Shown here in pieces: positions 1 to 12,663 of a stretch of DNA of 64,000 bases. Source of the DNA: Muricea muricata (lineage: Eukaryota; Cnidaria; Anthozoa; Malacalcyonacea; Plexauridae); the NCBI GenBank assembly GCA_963855995.1, contig OY979716.1, forward strand, positions 28,966,421 to 29,030,420, given 5' to 3'. Made by a program: the position numbers and the translations under genes. Below the pieces are notes generated by a model. That model made no database searches and had not been told where the DNA came from. It saw nothing but the letters and a program-made list of their open reading frames with translations. How positions within the stretch are numbered: position 1 is the first letter of the stretch; each line of letters starts with the position of its first letter.

Positions 1-3
1 TAG

Positions 4-3000
4 CTCCATCAAGCCAAGAGGGAGTTTGGTGATACACCCGCGACATTGCTAGCTACTGAGACTGGTGAAGCATCAAATGTAGAGACTGCTGTAGTATCAA
101 CTGTTGAAGAACCAAATGTTGAGACTGGTCAAGCATCCGCTGTTGAAGGATCAGATGTTGAGACTGGTGAAGTGTCAACTGCTGACGCTCGTGAGTTATC
201 TGTGGAGGCTGTCTCAGTAAAGGCTATTGAAATCACCGAATGTAGACCACAAGAAGCAGAAGTAAGTATACTTAGTATTATCAATTCTTTTGACCAGCCT
301 CTGAGCAATAAAAAGCCCTATATTTTGAGTGAAATATAGGTACATGATTGATTATTAATGCACATTGAATTTTAGGCGGGCACTCACAAAAACATGGAGG
401 ATGCTTGGTCCCAGACAATATCTACCAAATGTGAAAATTGTACAAGGTTGTCTGCAATGTTTAAAAAGATTAAAAGGAGGATGCTGTTTTACAGGTCGCA
501 AATAAACAATGGTATGTATAGTTTGAATAAATGAATTCAGTTGATTGAAAAATAATATAATGGTTGCAGTGATGTTTGATACATCTGTATTGCTGATGCT
601 TTTGTAATTCCATTAGATGGTGAAAATTCAGAGAGTGATAGTGAAAATTTGGAGAGCGATAGTGACAATGACATGGATATGGTCAGCTTAGAAACAGACT
701 TTCCTGGATATTGCCCTGAAAGTGATGATGGTGCTGATAGCGATAGTGATGACACTCACTCTTCAACTTTGGAACCATCCTCACCGACAGAAGAAGAACC
801 AACAATGGAATGGACAAGTATAAGTGATACAGAAACAGAGGAAGAAAGTGAAGTTGAAGATCAAGGAAGAAGGTATGTTATTTTTATGAGTATCATTAAA
901 AGCTGAATAGGCCATTTAAGTGCAGGTCAAGTCATGTTCGGCTGAATATGGCGCATCAACAGTTAATTCTTGTGAGTGCGATGCATTTTCTGTTGCTTGT
1001 GGCAAATACCAAAGTTATGGCAACAAAACATAAGATATAAAAAAGATTTATACACTGTAACATGTAGAGTATGTTACAGTGTATAAATCTATTTTTCAGA
1101 GTATATGTTGATGATCAAAATCTGAGAACACAACCAAAGTTTGTTGTTTTTCTCCCACAACTGTTGGAATTGTTTGATGTTTGTCCCACTTGTAAACTGC
1201 CTGGTGTATTGGTAGAAATCAAAGGATTTTCTACGATGGTGCAAGTTGAAACAACATGCAACAATGAAAACTGCATTCAACGTGATAGAGTATGGAAAAG
1301 TCAACCTACAATGCCTGGTACATACATTCCAGCTGGAAACTTACTCCTGTCCCTTGCCATATTGTCTGGTGGTGGATGTGCAAGCAAAGTCATCAGAATT
1401 TTTCAGCACATGGGACTGGGCTGCATATCTTTGTCTACATTCTTTCGTCATCAATGTGTAAGTTATTCCTAAAATTTGCCATACAGCATAATGTATTAGG
1501 TAGCTCTATATATAGTAGTTAGGAAATACAGTAACCATACAATACACTAGCAGAGCGGTCTAGCTTTGTTGTGATTTTGTAAATTGCACAAATCATTTTG
1601 TTTAGACAAAATTGTTGCCAGCCATTCACATCCATTGGAAGAACTATAAATCTTTATTGCAATCAAAGTTAAAAGAAGTCAAAGACCTTGTTGTAGCTGG
1701 AGATGGGCGCCATGACAGTATGGGCCACAGCGCCAAATACTGTGCCTATACTCTTTTTAGCTGCAATGATTCTTATAATCTAATTGTGGACTTCAGTTTA
1801 GTGCAGGTATATTTGCTTATTAATTAATGTAAAGTGTAGATGCTGGTTTTATTTTTATGTTATGAAAGGAAGGTGCTACATCGAGACATAGCTAAGTAAG
1901 GTTCTTGTAATACACACTCAACCACAGAATATTTCAAAATCTAAACAATACAAACTGAACTGAAATGTTTCAATCAAAGACCTCAACAAGGTCAAACTTC
2001 CTTACAAAGGACCTCTGCCTGAAATGTTTCAATTTTTTTTTATTGTTCCAGTAATGAAATATCCTATAGTTTTGTATGCTGCAAATTAATGATATAATAC
2101 ACTTGTTGTAGGATTTATCCTATGCATTTTATTTATTAGAGAAATGAAGCTGGGAGCAGTCCTGCAATGGAATATGTAGGATTTACCAGATGTATGGATA
2201 ATGCTTTCAAGAATGGTTTAGATATTACAACATTTGTTTCCGATCGACACGCAACTATAGCAAAGCACATGAGGGAAAAACTGGACAATGTTACCCACTA
2301 CTTTGACTTATGGCATTTGACTAAGAGTATGTAGGTTACAGTAACTCATTGACTGTGTAGAAGAAACTAATCATACTAACATGTATATTGATAACTGTCA
2401 AAGTATATTTGGAATAAATTTGTGTAAATTTTCATCCTAGTGCGTTTTTACTCTTATATTGTCTCATAAACTTTTTATTCTGACTGTAGGAGTTTCCAAA
2501 GTTCTGAGCAAAATTGCCAAAGAAAAAGATTGTGAGGAACTTCTGCCATGGGTCAAACCTTGTGTAAACCACTTATACTGGAGTGCAACATCGACAGTTA
2601 ATGGAAATGGACAAGTTATATGGGCCAAATTTGAGTCATTTTTTGAGCATATTGCAAACATACACTCAAACTTGCCAAATCCAGTGTTCAACAAGTGTGC
2701 TCATAAAGAAGATATACAAGAAAGGACTGGCTCAGTAAAGGTACCAGTATTTTCTTAATATTTTAATGGAGAATACTAAGTTCAATCATCATAAAAGTGT
2801 TATAAAATGTTTGATAGATAACCATCTAAATTGCATGGTGCTCTTTTTTTGTGTTGGTGGAATGTGCTCATCGATCCTCAACATATGGAAACAAATATGT
2901 ATGGTACAAAAACTTATTTGATTGATGTTTTCCTGTTTTAGATTCTGCTGTTTATGAAAAGCTCCTGATGCCCTCCAGAAAAAAAAGATGAAAAAGGGAA

Positions 3001-3946
3001 TAATGCAGGCATCACCATTATCTCAGACCAGCTGTTTGGAGGGGTTCCATTCACTTTTAAATCATTTTTCACCTAAAATGGTTGCCTACTCATTCCAGGG
3101 AATGTATTGCAGGTATGATATGCAATTCTGTATTTATGTAAGTATTTGCCAGCAATTTTTGAAGTGCAATGGTAAACAGTACTGGCTCCTGTTCTAGGCA
3201 CATCTTGGCTATATGCCATTTTAACATCAACCTTCGAAGAGACGAGCGAAAAACGGAACTGGGAAAAACACAAATCAAAGTGGTGTATCCAAAATTTAAG
3301 AATGATGAAGCCACTGTAAAAAGTGTCAGAGTTGCACCAATGTTTGGTATGATTGTATTACAATCAATTACAATTACCAGTTATTTTTGTATACAATCAG
3401 CATTTGGAAATGTATATCTCTCTTTTAGATTATGTTGAAGAAATTTATCAACAAATGATAAATGCCAGTAAACAAGAGCTGGAAAATGCATGCACAGAAC
3501 TGGTAAAAATGGCCCCTCTCCTATGAACACAATGTTAATGAAGGAATCAAAAGAAAAGGCTGTACAAAAGATGAGCCAGCGAAGCAAAATGGTTGTAGTC
3601 AATGTTCCACCAACTGCAGGTACATGTTATGGGGCAATACAAACCTGATATGCTTATATGCCAGATTAGCTTTGTGTATGTTTGCTCATAAAATAGACAA
3701 TATAGTACATAATTTATTATACAACAGGTTACACAGTTGGTATTTTTAGGTTGAAACTTCAAAAAATTAATTACAAGTTTTCCTAAAACATCAAGTTTAA
3801 CAATTTTATTATAATTACTTTTAGCACCTTCGGTGCCTGAACCACAGCCAACACCAAAGGAAAGAGCAAAACCATGCTGCAGAACGTGTGGCCAACCCAT
3901 GAAGGGTCATAAGAAGATTCAAAATTGCCCACGAAACCAAAAATAA
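4..3946 (+). pseudogene. Kolobok-like DDE transposase, 11 exons, two frameshifts
   Basis: Exons by GT..AG sites: 4-261, 376-511, 617-872, 1100-1457, 1606-1806, 2140-2326, 2490-2740, 2942-3112, 3198-3346, 3429-3619, 3825-3946. The N-terminal part in the window is acidic and repetitive (VETGE-like repeats, then a Ser/Asp/Glu-rich exon); any THAP domain would be to the left. The catalytic core shows DGRHDS (first Asp), VSDRHATI (second Asp), the conserved YFDLWHLTKS, a CEELLPWVKPCVNHLYW block, and CLEGFHSLL, where the Glu is the likely third catalytic residue. The C-terminus is a Cys/His knuckle, CCRTCGQPMKGHKK. Two apparent frameshifts occur: one at an A8 run (2979-2986), one near 3520. Kolobok is inferred from the DDE pattern, from THAP association in paralogous copies, and from the TTAA TSD at 18.8 kb. 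The gene faces the ballast gene at 4283-5901. Confidence 0.7.
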
Positions 3947-4282
3947 AATTTGAAAAAGATATGTGTATCTTCTCAACTACTGTGTTCACTGACTTTAGGT
4001 AACTACAATTGAAATTTTAATCTGCACCTCCCATGTTGAGGAACCCAGGAAGTGCCACTACCCCCAGAACTTTTCTGTTATTTAACTATTTTACATTTCC
4101 CCTGTGAAATTTTCCCGTTTTGGAATCCCCTGAGGATTTTTATCATTTGTTAACATCCCTCTCTTGGTTATTGATGAAATTATTTTAGTAGTGCAGATTA
4201 AAATTGGAACAGCCCAATAGACATGCAGTATGTCAGTACATTTGTTCTACTAGTGAGACAACTGCGTGAGAAAAACAGTATA
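3947..4282. other. Spacer between the convergent genes
   Basis: No coding signal was seen between the transposase stop and the ballast-gene stop. A T-rich 3' flank with possible polyadenylation signals for both genes is expected here. Confidence 0.5.
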
Positions 4283-5901
4283 TTAAGCCACTGATTGGGC
4301 TGATTCTTGATGGTCATCATCGTCATACCCTGTAAATAGTTTTCCTTCAAATTTTGTACGTTTGGCATTATAGGCACATGCTGGTAAAGGAATTTGTCTT
4401 TTCCCTATGTGCCCATAGAAAAGTTGGATATATTCTCGGTATGAAATACTTCTGAGATAACTAGAAAATAAAATAAAAATTGTATGATAAGATTGAAATA
4501 CTATCCATCTTTCAGTTGTCAAAGTTGCAATTCACCAGCCATGTCAAATGGTGTAAAGAGGAAATTGAGAGGAATATAATAAACAGAGAACTTTGAAACA
4601 AATGATAGCAATATTAAATCTTAAATCTATTACAGCAACATGTAGATCATTTGTTTCGAAGTTAATTTTGAGGTTATTTTCACAAAAGACTTTAATAAAG
4701 AAGGATGAATTAATTTTATTAATATCTTCATGGTTTAATGCATTATTTGCTATACCTATTTTCATCTCCATGCACTTCATACTTCTTCTTGTCCATCTTT
4801 CTGTAGTTCGGTCCAGCTAGGCGCAATGACCAAGTAGCCAAACATACCTCAGTAAAGCCTGGGTGCAAAGTTATGCAAGTTGGTACGGTAGAAACCTCTC
4901 GTTTGACCAGGTCACTGTTCAAGGATTCAACACAGTCATCAATCTCTCTGCAACACCGACACTCTCTTTCGTTTTGCAATTTTTCAATCTTACAATTTCC
5001 ACATTGACACCTACAGTAATTTAATACACAGAAACTCTTGTAAGATTCCATGCAATTTACACAAACAATGCAAAATAATATCAAGTACAGTAACTATAAC
5101 CAGTTTTGTTATTATTTACATTTCTTCGCAGGCCAGTCAAATTTAGCCTGCATAAATGGTATATATTTATTCATGGTTTGAGAATTTCCGCCAGAAAATA
5201 TTTCTGACCTCACAGGGGTTCCTGGAGGATAGAATCAGGAAAAACTGAAAAAATTATGAATTCATTATAGCACTGCTGTGCATTTTGTTACATGGTTTAT
5301 AATATCAAACAGTGTAACCTATAACACACGGCCTCCAACACTGATTTGGTTAAAGGTTAATTCGTCTGATTAGTTCGTCCGGCATTTATGCTATACGTAT
5401 TTAAACGTGAGACGACTAAGTTCGTCCAGACGAATTATCCCCCTAGTATAAACACAGCTAATGTGTGGCAATACAACAATTATAAAAAGAACATCCTTGT
5501 GCGTGAAACTGACTTTTCGACGCATTATAAAGCATGTGAGTTAAAATGAAAAGCTTCTACCTGGGAAACAAAATGACAGAGTAGCAAGGAGTTGATCCTT
5601 CTGATCAAAATACTAAAAATAATCACTGTACTCACCAGGTTTGCAAAGCAATATCTCCGCGCAATCGAGACCGAAGATTCTCCAACCTTTCTTCTTCAAA
5701 ACGTCTCTGTTCATAATAATTTGTAATCCAATCATCATCGGCAATAGGTTCCCCTTCGTAAGGTTTACAGCCCCACAATTTTTCGTCTTCGACCGGATTT
5801 GATCCGACAGCTTCGTCTTCAACCTCCATTATATAACCCGGAATAAAATTTGTTTCTGAATCATTCTGACTGCTAGCCGGGTCAGAAAAGCTCGAAGACA
5901 T
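4283..5901 (-). CDS. P2X7 C-terminal 'ballast' zinc-domain protein, intact, 3 exons
   Basis: The exons 5901-5636, 5010-4756 and 4460-4283 join to 699 bp, an uninterrupted 232-residue protein. Exon 1 encodes a Ser/acidic N-terminus (MSSSFSDPASSQ). Exon 2 has the cysteine cluster TWCQCGNC, then ECRCCREI, HPGF and VCL. Exon 3 has SISYREYIQLFYGHIG and IPLPACAYNAKR, ending in an acidic tail. This is the Zn-coordinating, cysteine-rich intracellular domain known from vertebrate P2X7 receptors, here without any transmembrane segment. The first intron splits the Trp codon (TG|G TGT), exactly as in the copy at 19079-19832. It faces the transposase at 4-3946. Function is unknown; nucleic-acid or protein binding within the transposon cycle is speculation. 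It is among the best-preserved cellular-type genes in the window. Confidence 0.8.
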
Positions 5902-6107
5902 TTTGCCGTTATAAGTTAAATAAGAATGAACAAAAAAAAAGTTTTCACACAAAAAAATTCAATGCTATCTAGCCCAATCCCTATATCTTATTAGTTGTTT
6001 TACTTTGTGTAGAATCTGCGTGTTCTCAATATGTCGTCACTTCCGGTACCAAAGCCAAACTCTCCCTAGTCCATTTACCCTAAGGGCAAAAAGGAAAATC
6101 GCCAACT

Positions 6108-6111
6108 TTAA
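6108..6111. other. Candidate TTAA target-site copy at right end of element 1
   Basis: A TTAA follows the sequence gccaact at about 205 bp upstream of the ballast-gene ATG. It is a candidate TSD by analogy with 18805-18808 and 28321-28324. The partner copy is off the window. Confidence 0.35.
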
Positions 6112-6502
6112 GCCCCGAAAAGTCTATGAAGATGAAATTTTCGACTTATAAAATATATTGCAAATCGTCATTAAATAACCTAAATAATCGAAATATGCAA
6201 ATTCCCTGACCTTGATATAGGCACTTTAAGATGTTTACACATAGTGACTTGTCTTGTATTCTGGCATATGAAAATTTAACTTCAATAGCAGCCCTACTAT
6301 TAAATAAAAACCATGTGGCAATTTAGTTGAATTTAGTTTGATGTGATTATATGCAACAGAATACGAATCACGCCCAACAAATAGTTGGGTGCAAATGTAC
6401 TTCAACAGTGATATCATGATATAGGTAAAATTTTGGCTGATCACAAGTGCTGCATCTGTGTAACGAAAAAGACTGCACAACATGGGAGTGGATATGAGCC
6501 AT

Positions 6503-7800
6503 TGCAAAAATGTGTGACGGCAAATGGCGCAAAAACATTACAACAAGTGGAAAACGATGACCAGTATCCTTCGTTATGAGCAGAAGTTGCTGGTGTCAAT
6601 CGGCAAACCATAATAGCAAGAAAATATTACTATGATAAATCATGTTACAAAAAAATTGCTAAGAAACAAACACCAAAGAAGACTGCAGTCATAGATTACA
6701 CAGACGCAGATCATGTTTTCTGAGAAGTTACCAAGCATATCACAGAAAAAATAAAGATGGATGGAAGTCGTACAGGTGAGTGATATTTCAAAGATGTATT
6801 CGGAGAGGCAGATCAACTTCTGGTGATGAAGATAACCTTGTTTTAATGACGGCTCAGAAAATGAAGGAGAAGATTCAAAATTATTTCAGAGAGAAAGTAC
6901 AATTTAACTATAAGATTTTGAATCTTATTTTCTGTTTTACCTATTAACTTCTCTGACATGTAAAATTAGTTCATCTTGGCAAACGTTTTTCCATCTTATT
7001 TGCTGCCAGAAGGCTTATTTTATAATATGTATATATACCTTGTTCTTTTAGTTGGCCACCATCGGTAAAGGAATTTTTATTGAATGAAACACCCATATCC
7101 GGTTTGACAACTCATTAATTGGAAGGAATTCTTGTCAAGAAAACAGCAAAGTCAGCCAAAGTTTTGCACTTAGTTTTTCCAATTGGGCAAGATCTTATAT
7201 ACCACACTAACATACCACATTTTCATTTTCAAATAAAAGGAAGGCTGGCTTGAAACAAGTCATTAGTTGGGTGAATAAGTTTGGACATGGAATCTCTTAT
7301 AATGATGTTCTTCTTATTGAAACACACTTAGCGATGGAGCACACTAGGCGATGGAGCATGCCAATCAAAGGAACTCGGTATTCAACATCACACGTCACTG
7401 CTCTCTCCTCTTCAATCTGAACTGAAAGCGGAGAAGCAAGTATTAACAGAAACCAACGTTGTTCTAAGCATGGCTATCTACGCCAAAGCTGTCGAAATTA
7501 TCATGAATCCAAGGTATGTCAACCTTAAGAAGTTCATAGTCTTGTGCCTTGGAGCATTCTATACCATGTGCATTTTTATTGCTGTTATTGAAAAATAATT
7601 TGGCAGTGCTGGCCTTTGAGATATAATTGTGGAATCAATTCTACTTGAAGAGAGCTCTGTTGATCAGATGTTCAAGGAAACACTACAATAACACCACAAG
7701 AGTTTTGAAATGTTTGTATGATGCAATGAAGAGGCATATATGCTTGGAAGCTATGAACAGTCTGTTCACAATAGCCAGTTAGAGATAAATTATAAAGACT
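6503..7800 (+). pseudogene. Decayed multi-exon gene of a cnidarian repeat-like family (unnamed)
   Basis: Three coding-like stretches run on the plus strand. About 6511-6775 contains ARKYYYDKSCYKK followed by a Lys-rich block. About 7050-7340 contains WPPSVKEFLLNETP, VFPIGQDLIYH and KFGHGISYNDVLLIETHLA. About 7440-7800 contains AIYAKAVEII, FIVLCLGAFYTMCIF and VESILLEESSVDQMF. Each part is broken by several in-frame stops. The order and motifs match a large, uncharacterised multicopy protein family I recall from coral and anemone genomes. I do not know a domain name and give no function. It is clearly dead. Confidence 0.45.
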
Positions 7801-9640
7801 TTATCGAATCAGTAGGGCTTCAAAAGCCTTTTCCCACTCCATCTAGCTCTTTTCCCACTCTTTTTCCAAAGCTCTTTTCCCACTCCAAGAGTTGCTGGAA
7901 ACCTTAATGATCACCAGGATGTAATTAACCATATCCACACACATATGAAAGCTCTTTTTTGGCTAGTTCCCTAGGTCCAACAGGAAGTGTTTGGTCATCA
8001 TTTTTGCTGGATTTTGCCTGATCGGTAAAGCTCAGTGACTGGAAACTGCGTCTTCAAAATCTGACAAACTTATGCATTTCCCCCATTTTTACTTTAAGGG
8101 ATATTTCTGTGCAGATACATACGTTTCAATTTCAAGACCTTAGTAACTTTTAGTGGCTTAGACCATAGACAATCTAAGGAATGATACGCTTTACTTTGGA
8201 ACCATGTAACTTCCATTTAAATTCATTTCAGGACTTCGTATTTACATCTTTTAAACAAGAACAGAAATGTGAATGCAACTATGGACTTTTAAAACTTTTC
8301 AGAGAGATAAACAAGGGGGAAAATCACCATTTAATGTTTCTGTGAACCTTTTTCAACAACAACAATGGCAACATTTCTTTTGATTGTCTATGCTTAGACA
8401 CTTGGTTATTTTATACTTCGGCACAGTAAAAACAGAATTGAAAGTCAAAATATACTTTTGAAAGATGTAAAAATATTTTTTCTTTTATTCCAAATTTGAT
8501 GGTCGAATTGGGAAAAGCTGAAAGTAAGAAAAAGTATGCACTGGTTTTGTTTTTGGGAAGATTCTGTTATTGTGAGAGAGGCCTTTAGCCCTTAAAATAA
8601 AAATGGGGGAAGTGCATAAGTCTAAGATTTTCTTGCATTTAAAGCTTAAAAACAAAACAATACCCAATGGACATGAAAATAGAATAATATTCATGAAAAT
8701 ATTCACTCCCCCGGTATGGTTGCTCACATGGAATTTTCGTGAGAATTGCGTGTAACTTTCAAATTATTTTGAAGCTCAAACTTTCAACTTTGACACTGGA
8801 TTTTAAGTGGGTGGATTTTTATATTGAAATTTGATCAACTTCAAAACCAGAAATTAAATAGTATAAAATACTATTGGATTACATAAAATAAATACACATG
8901 AAGACAAAGGAGCCACATTTATCGGATTCAAGAAGCAGCAAGACTTCATAATGGCAGCAATTTTGCCTAATATTCAACAATACAAAATCAGAGATAAAGT
9001 AGACAGCCAGTCTCAGAACAAATCGAAACTAGGCTGAATTGTTCTTTAGTTATCTGTGATTATGGAAAAGTACAAGAATAGTATGATACTTTGGCTACTC
9101 AGAGATAAAAAGGAAACAAGATGGAAAATATGGCTGAAATTGTTTTTTTGGCGGGGGAGGGGAGTGAAATACGATAATAATTTCGTGTTCTCAGTACGTG
9201 AAATTAAATTTTAATCCAAGCCCTAAATCTAATAAAAAAGATGACAATTAAAATGCTGGTTAGGATTAGGGTTTAGGTTAGAGCTTGGATTAAGATTTAT
9301 ATGGGAACACGGAATTACTACTTGAAATACAATGCCTTAAATATCACAAAATAATCATTAATCCTTTAGAAATCTGCAATAATTGGATTCAATTGAACAT
9401 GGTTTTTCATGTTATATTTTTTTCAAAATATGAAATATTAATTTTTTCTAGCAATTTTAGTGATTTATGCATAATTAGCTGCTTAGCTGTCATGTTGAGT
9501 GGTGATTTCCTTGGAAAATATTATAGTTGGGCAATGTTTTGCTTCTGATAACCACCCCTGTAAGCAACCCTTCTTAACAGTGTAGGCACTTCAGAGAGGC
9601 TGTTGCGTGGATTGGTCTGAAGTTAGAGCTATGTAGTTAG
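7801..9640. other. Non-coding stretch
   Basis: I see no credible gene. There is a local duplication of a ttttcccactc motif at 7828-7885 and a degenerate telomere-like ggttagg/agggtttagg segment near 9258-9285 of the kind often found inside MITEs. The ORF on the minus strand at 8485-8727 has no recognisable feature. Confidence 0.5.
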
Positions 9641-9663
9641 AGCTTTTTTTTCAAAAAAAAATT

Positions 9664-10071
9664 GGCATGCATTAACATATGAAGCTGGAAAACTGCTTAA
9701 AAAGTGCCTGAGCAAATACATCTGCGAGACATGCACTCAGACATTTACAACAGAGAATGTTAACGACAACAGTCAATTACTGTGCGTCTTTTAGACCTTT
9801 GAAAGAACTATAGCATCAGGAGGTCTGATACACCCTGAAGGTGTGTTTTTACGTCATTTGGCAGAGATGGAAAAAAATTATCAGAGAACTCAAGAGTTGC
9901 ACACAAAGGCCTCAAAATAGCTGAATATATATGTTCACAAATGACCAAGTTGCCAGCAGGCCTTTCTAAGTGCCAAAAGTTTCCCTGGCATGAACTTAAA
10001 TCAATTATTTGTTAAAATGGAATTGCATTATGGCTTGAAATTCAGCAACCAGGAGCTGAGTTAAAGGAAGA
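9664..10071 (+). pseudogene. Transposase C-terminal remnant, possibly P-element-like
   Basis: A conceptual translation with three in-frame stops reads LTYEAGKLLKKCLSKYICET, then a CETC pair, GGLIHPEGVFLRHLAEMEK, and near the end LFVKMELHYGLKFSNQELS before a stop. The 'xxxGKLLKKCLSKY..C..C' start and the 'LFVKMxLHYxLKF' end resemble the C-terminal region of P-like/THAP9-type transposases. The resemblance is from memory and weak, and other DDE families are possible. Confidence 0.3.
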
Positions 10072-10606
10072 AAAAAAATAGGAAATACATTAAGGTTTAA
10101 CATTTATGACTTGACATGATTTGAATTTAAATATGTCTGTACACAAAGAGAAAATTATTTAAATAGTCATTTCATTTCTATGGCTGATTGTATAAAAATC
10201 ATGTAGACTGTACCAATGATAATTTTTTGGTTATATATGATAATCACAGAATGGCAATAATCATGTATTTAATGTACCAAATCGTAAATATTCACCCTTA
10301 AATAAATTAGGTACATGTATATTCATAATGTATGCTAGAGGTGAGCTGATCATCAGCAAAACACCGGGAAAATTGATTAATTAGCTTGTTTTTTCACAAT
10401 CGGCCATGTCATTCATGTCGTTCACCATCGGAATCATTGTGAATAGTCAGCGGTGTTAGCTAAAAATATTGAAATTCCAAATTTTTGGTGTGGAAACACT
10501 GATTTTATTACCGCTCTTTTTGACCGTGTTCTCGGCTTCTCGCAATTTGCAATTTGTATTTTTTCGGCTTTAATTATGATATGATATGATGTATCTTCTG
10601 AAGTTT

Positions 10607-10716
10607 CAACGTTCGTGGCTCTTTTCCGTGTTGCATCGAAATACCTGAGTGCTCCAAGTTCTATCTTATATTCCGAGCCTGTGTTTAGTGAGCAGGGCAA
10701 TATCTACACCGAGAAA
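10607..10716 (+). pseudogene. hAT C-terminal dimerisation (hATC) fragment
   Basis: The reading frame from about 10612 encodes ALFRVASKYLSAPSSILYSE, then PVFSEQGNIYTEKRS. This matches the hATC signature (…YLSAPxSSxxSERxFSxxGxIxxxKRS…), with Pro replacing the usual Arg after SE. Only this block survives and nothing upstream is recognisable, so it is an hAT fossil distinct from the minus-strand copy at 11.7-14.1 kb. Confidence 0.6.
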
Positions 10717-10803
10717 AGAAGTAAATATTGGTACTGGAAATCGGTATCGGCAATTGGCTTTTTTTTGCCCATTGGCTCACTTTTAATGTATGCAAGACAA
10801 TAT

Positions 10804-11215
10804 TAAGTAACACCTCAATTTTTACTTTCAAAGTACTGACTGAAAATTTTACTTATTAAATGTAAAAGTATTGCTTCAAAATTTTAGTTAATGTACCAGA
10901 AAAGTTTTGGAAAAATTTACTTTTTGGAAAAAGTGAAAGTACAACTTAAATAGAATTTAACAGAGCATTTATTTGGGTGGCATAGTAAACTGGAGGTAAC
11001 AGCCCAGAGCCATAACCTGGCAGAGTCAAATAACTTTAAACAAGGTTTTTTACTTTGCCAAAGTACAACAAAAGTAATGAAGTAGAAAAAAATATTAAAC
11101 AAAAATCGTACTTCGCTACAAGTAACAAGTAATTCATAATACAATTACTTCATACAAGTAAATACTGATTTTTTTTACTTAAGTAAAGTAACTAAGTAAA
11201 TTTACTTGCAGTTGT
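10804..11215. repeat. AAGTA/TACTT-rich repeat (MITE-like)
   Basis: The segment is dominated by alternating aagtaa, tactt and acttaagt words (for example aagtaacacc near 10806 and acttaagtaaagtaac near 11180), giving many small inverted pairs. It resembles palindromic non-autonomous hAT-type repeats common in invertebrates. No clean terminal repeat or TSD could be fixed. Confidence 0.4.
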
Positions 11216-11709
11216 TACTAGCATTGATTAAATCTATGGATTATTAAGGCATGCAAAAAAGATGTATAACACCATACCTGGTACTGTTTTCAATAGTAAA
11301 GAACTCATGACCAACAAAATATATGAGCCAACTTATATTTCACAATACTTGTCACACAGTACTGTAGCAGATGCAACTTCTAGCAGATAATCAGAACAGG
11401 ATAGAAAGAACCAGACCTGTCAAGGTTGAATTTTGAAAATGAGTAAGAATCAATGCCCAATATTCCATGAATAGTGACAGTTTAAGTACTGGAAACAAAA
11501 CTTGCAATTATCTACGAGTCCTATGGTATACAAATACACATGCGCTCTGTCATATGTCCCATTACTGGGCAATAATCGTAGTGCAGACTCGCGCATCCTG
11601 CACGTAAACATAAAAGTTGTTTTGAATAGTTTATATAGCTTACAAATGATTACAGTTATTACTTATAATAAAAAAAATTCAGAAAACATCACTAGTTCGA
11701 TTTAAAAAG
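11216..11709. other. Non-coding stretch
   Basis: No gene, RNA or repeat structure was recognised. Confidence 0.4.
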
Positions 11710-12492
11710 TTATTTTTTCTGCGTATGTACTTTATTGTACTCCCACATGGCACTCTTTGCTTTCTTTAAAAGTTCATTTGTTGGTTTGAACTGTACAGCA
11801 TCAACATCAGCAAGCTTTACAGTAAGAATAGAAGAAAGAGTACCATCCATCGATAGGCTGGAACGGAATGGTGTTTTGTTCTTGCATAACATACTAAAAA
11901 CTCGTTCCTCGCCAGCCTTTGAATGAGGCAATGCCAAGATAAGTTTTGCTACTTTAAACAGTCTCTTAAACAAAAACTGTCCATCTGCTGCTTTCATCGT
12001 AGATAAGTAACCCCAAATCACATCCATTCTATAATACTTCTTCATTTCATCACCATCAGCATCATCTTTTTCAACAACTCATGCATCATCCCAAACTAAT
12101 TTAGGAATGTTGTCTTCATTGAGAAGTTGGTAAAAGATGAACTATTCCTGGAGAGAGTTGAGGTTCTGGGAGCTAAAAAGTAGTCTAAACCATTGAATAA
12201 AAAACTCAACATCTGCAAATTCACAGCTCTCTGGTGTGATAAAATTTACAAATGCAGAGTGCATCAATACTTCATCACATAAAGGTAGTTTCTCAAGGCC
12301 ATACTTTGTTACAGAGCAATAAAATTGGACAATTCCTGCATAGAACAATAAACTTAGCCATGAACTGCCTCATAAAGCTGTTTAACTTTTCATGGATTAA
12401 ATATATACAAGAATCTTCTCATTGCAGTAAACGATTTGTTGCTGTAAACGATGGCATTATAGAACAAGAGGTATACTTCTGCCATGCACCCG

Positions 12493-12663
12493 ATCCGAAC
12501 GTTGTATTCCAATAAAATTATTGTCTCCAATAAATTATTGGGATGGTTAGGGTTGGGGTTTGGGTCAGGGTTAATTTTATAATCATGAAATGACAATTCC
12601 CAGTAACTATTGGAATTATCAAACGTTGTAAGCAGTAATTTTATTGGAATACAACGTTCGGAT
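12493..12663. mobile_element. 171-bp MITE with perfect 28-bp inverted ends
   Basis: The left arm 12493-12520 and right arm 12636-12663 are perfect reverse complements (atccgaacgttgtattccaa...). The interior contains ggttagggttggggtttggg, a telomere-like low-complexity tract. No clear TSD was found. It sits inside the hAT pseudogene. Confidence 0.7.

Larger units (their letters stand above)
1..6107. mobile_element. Kolobok-type DNA transposon 1 (left end off window), two convergent genes
   Basis: The interval holds a rightward DDE transposase (4-3946) and a leftward P2X7-ballast gene (5901-4283), meeting tail to tail. The same layout sits inside a fully delimited TTAA-flanked element at 18809-28320, so I infer that this too is one element. 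Its left terminus lies outside the window. The right end is proposed at 6107, just before a TTAA at 6108-6111 and about 205 bp upstream of the ballast-gene start codon, matching the spacing in the complete copy. The inferred terminus, read inward, starts AGTTGGCGATTTTCC; the other two candidate Kolobok ends in the window also start with AG. The boundary cannot be verified without the left TIR. Confidence 0.6.

Noticed and set aside
9240-9290. Interstitial telomere (TTAGGG)n
   Set aside because: Only a few degenerate ggttagg-like words, typical of MITE interiors.
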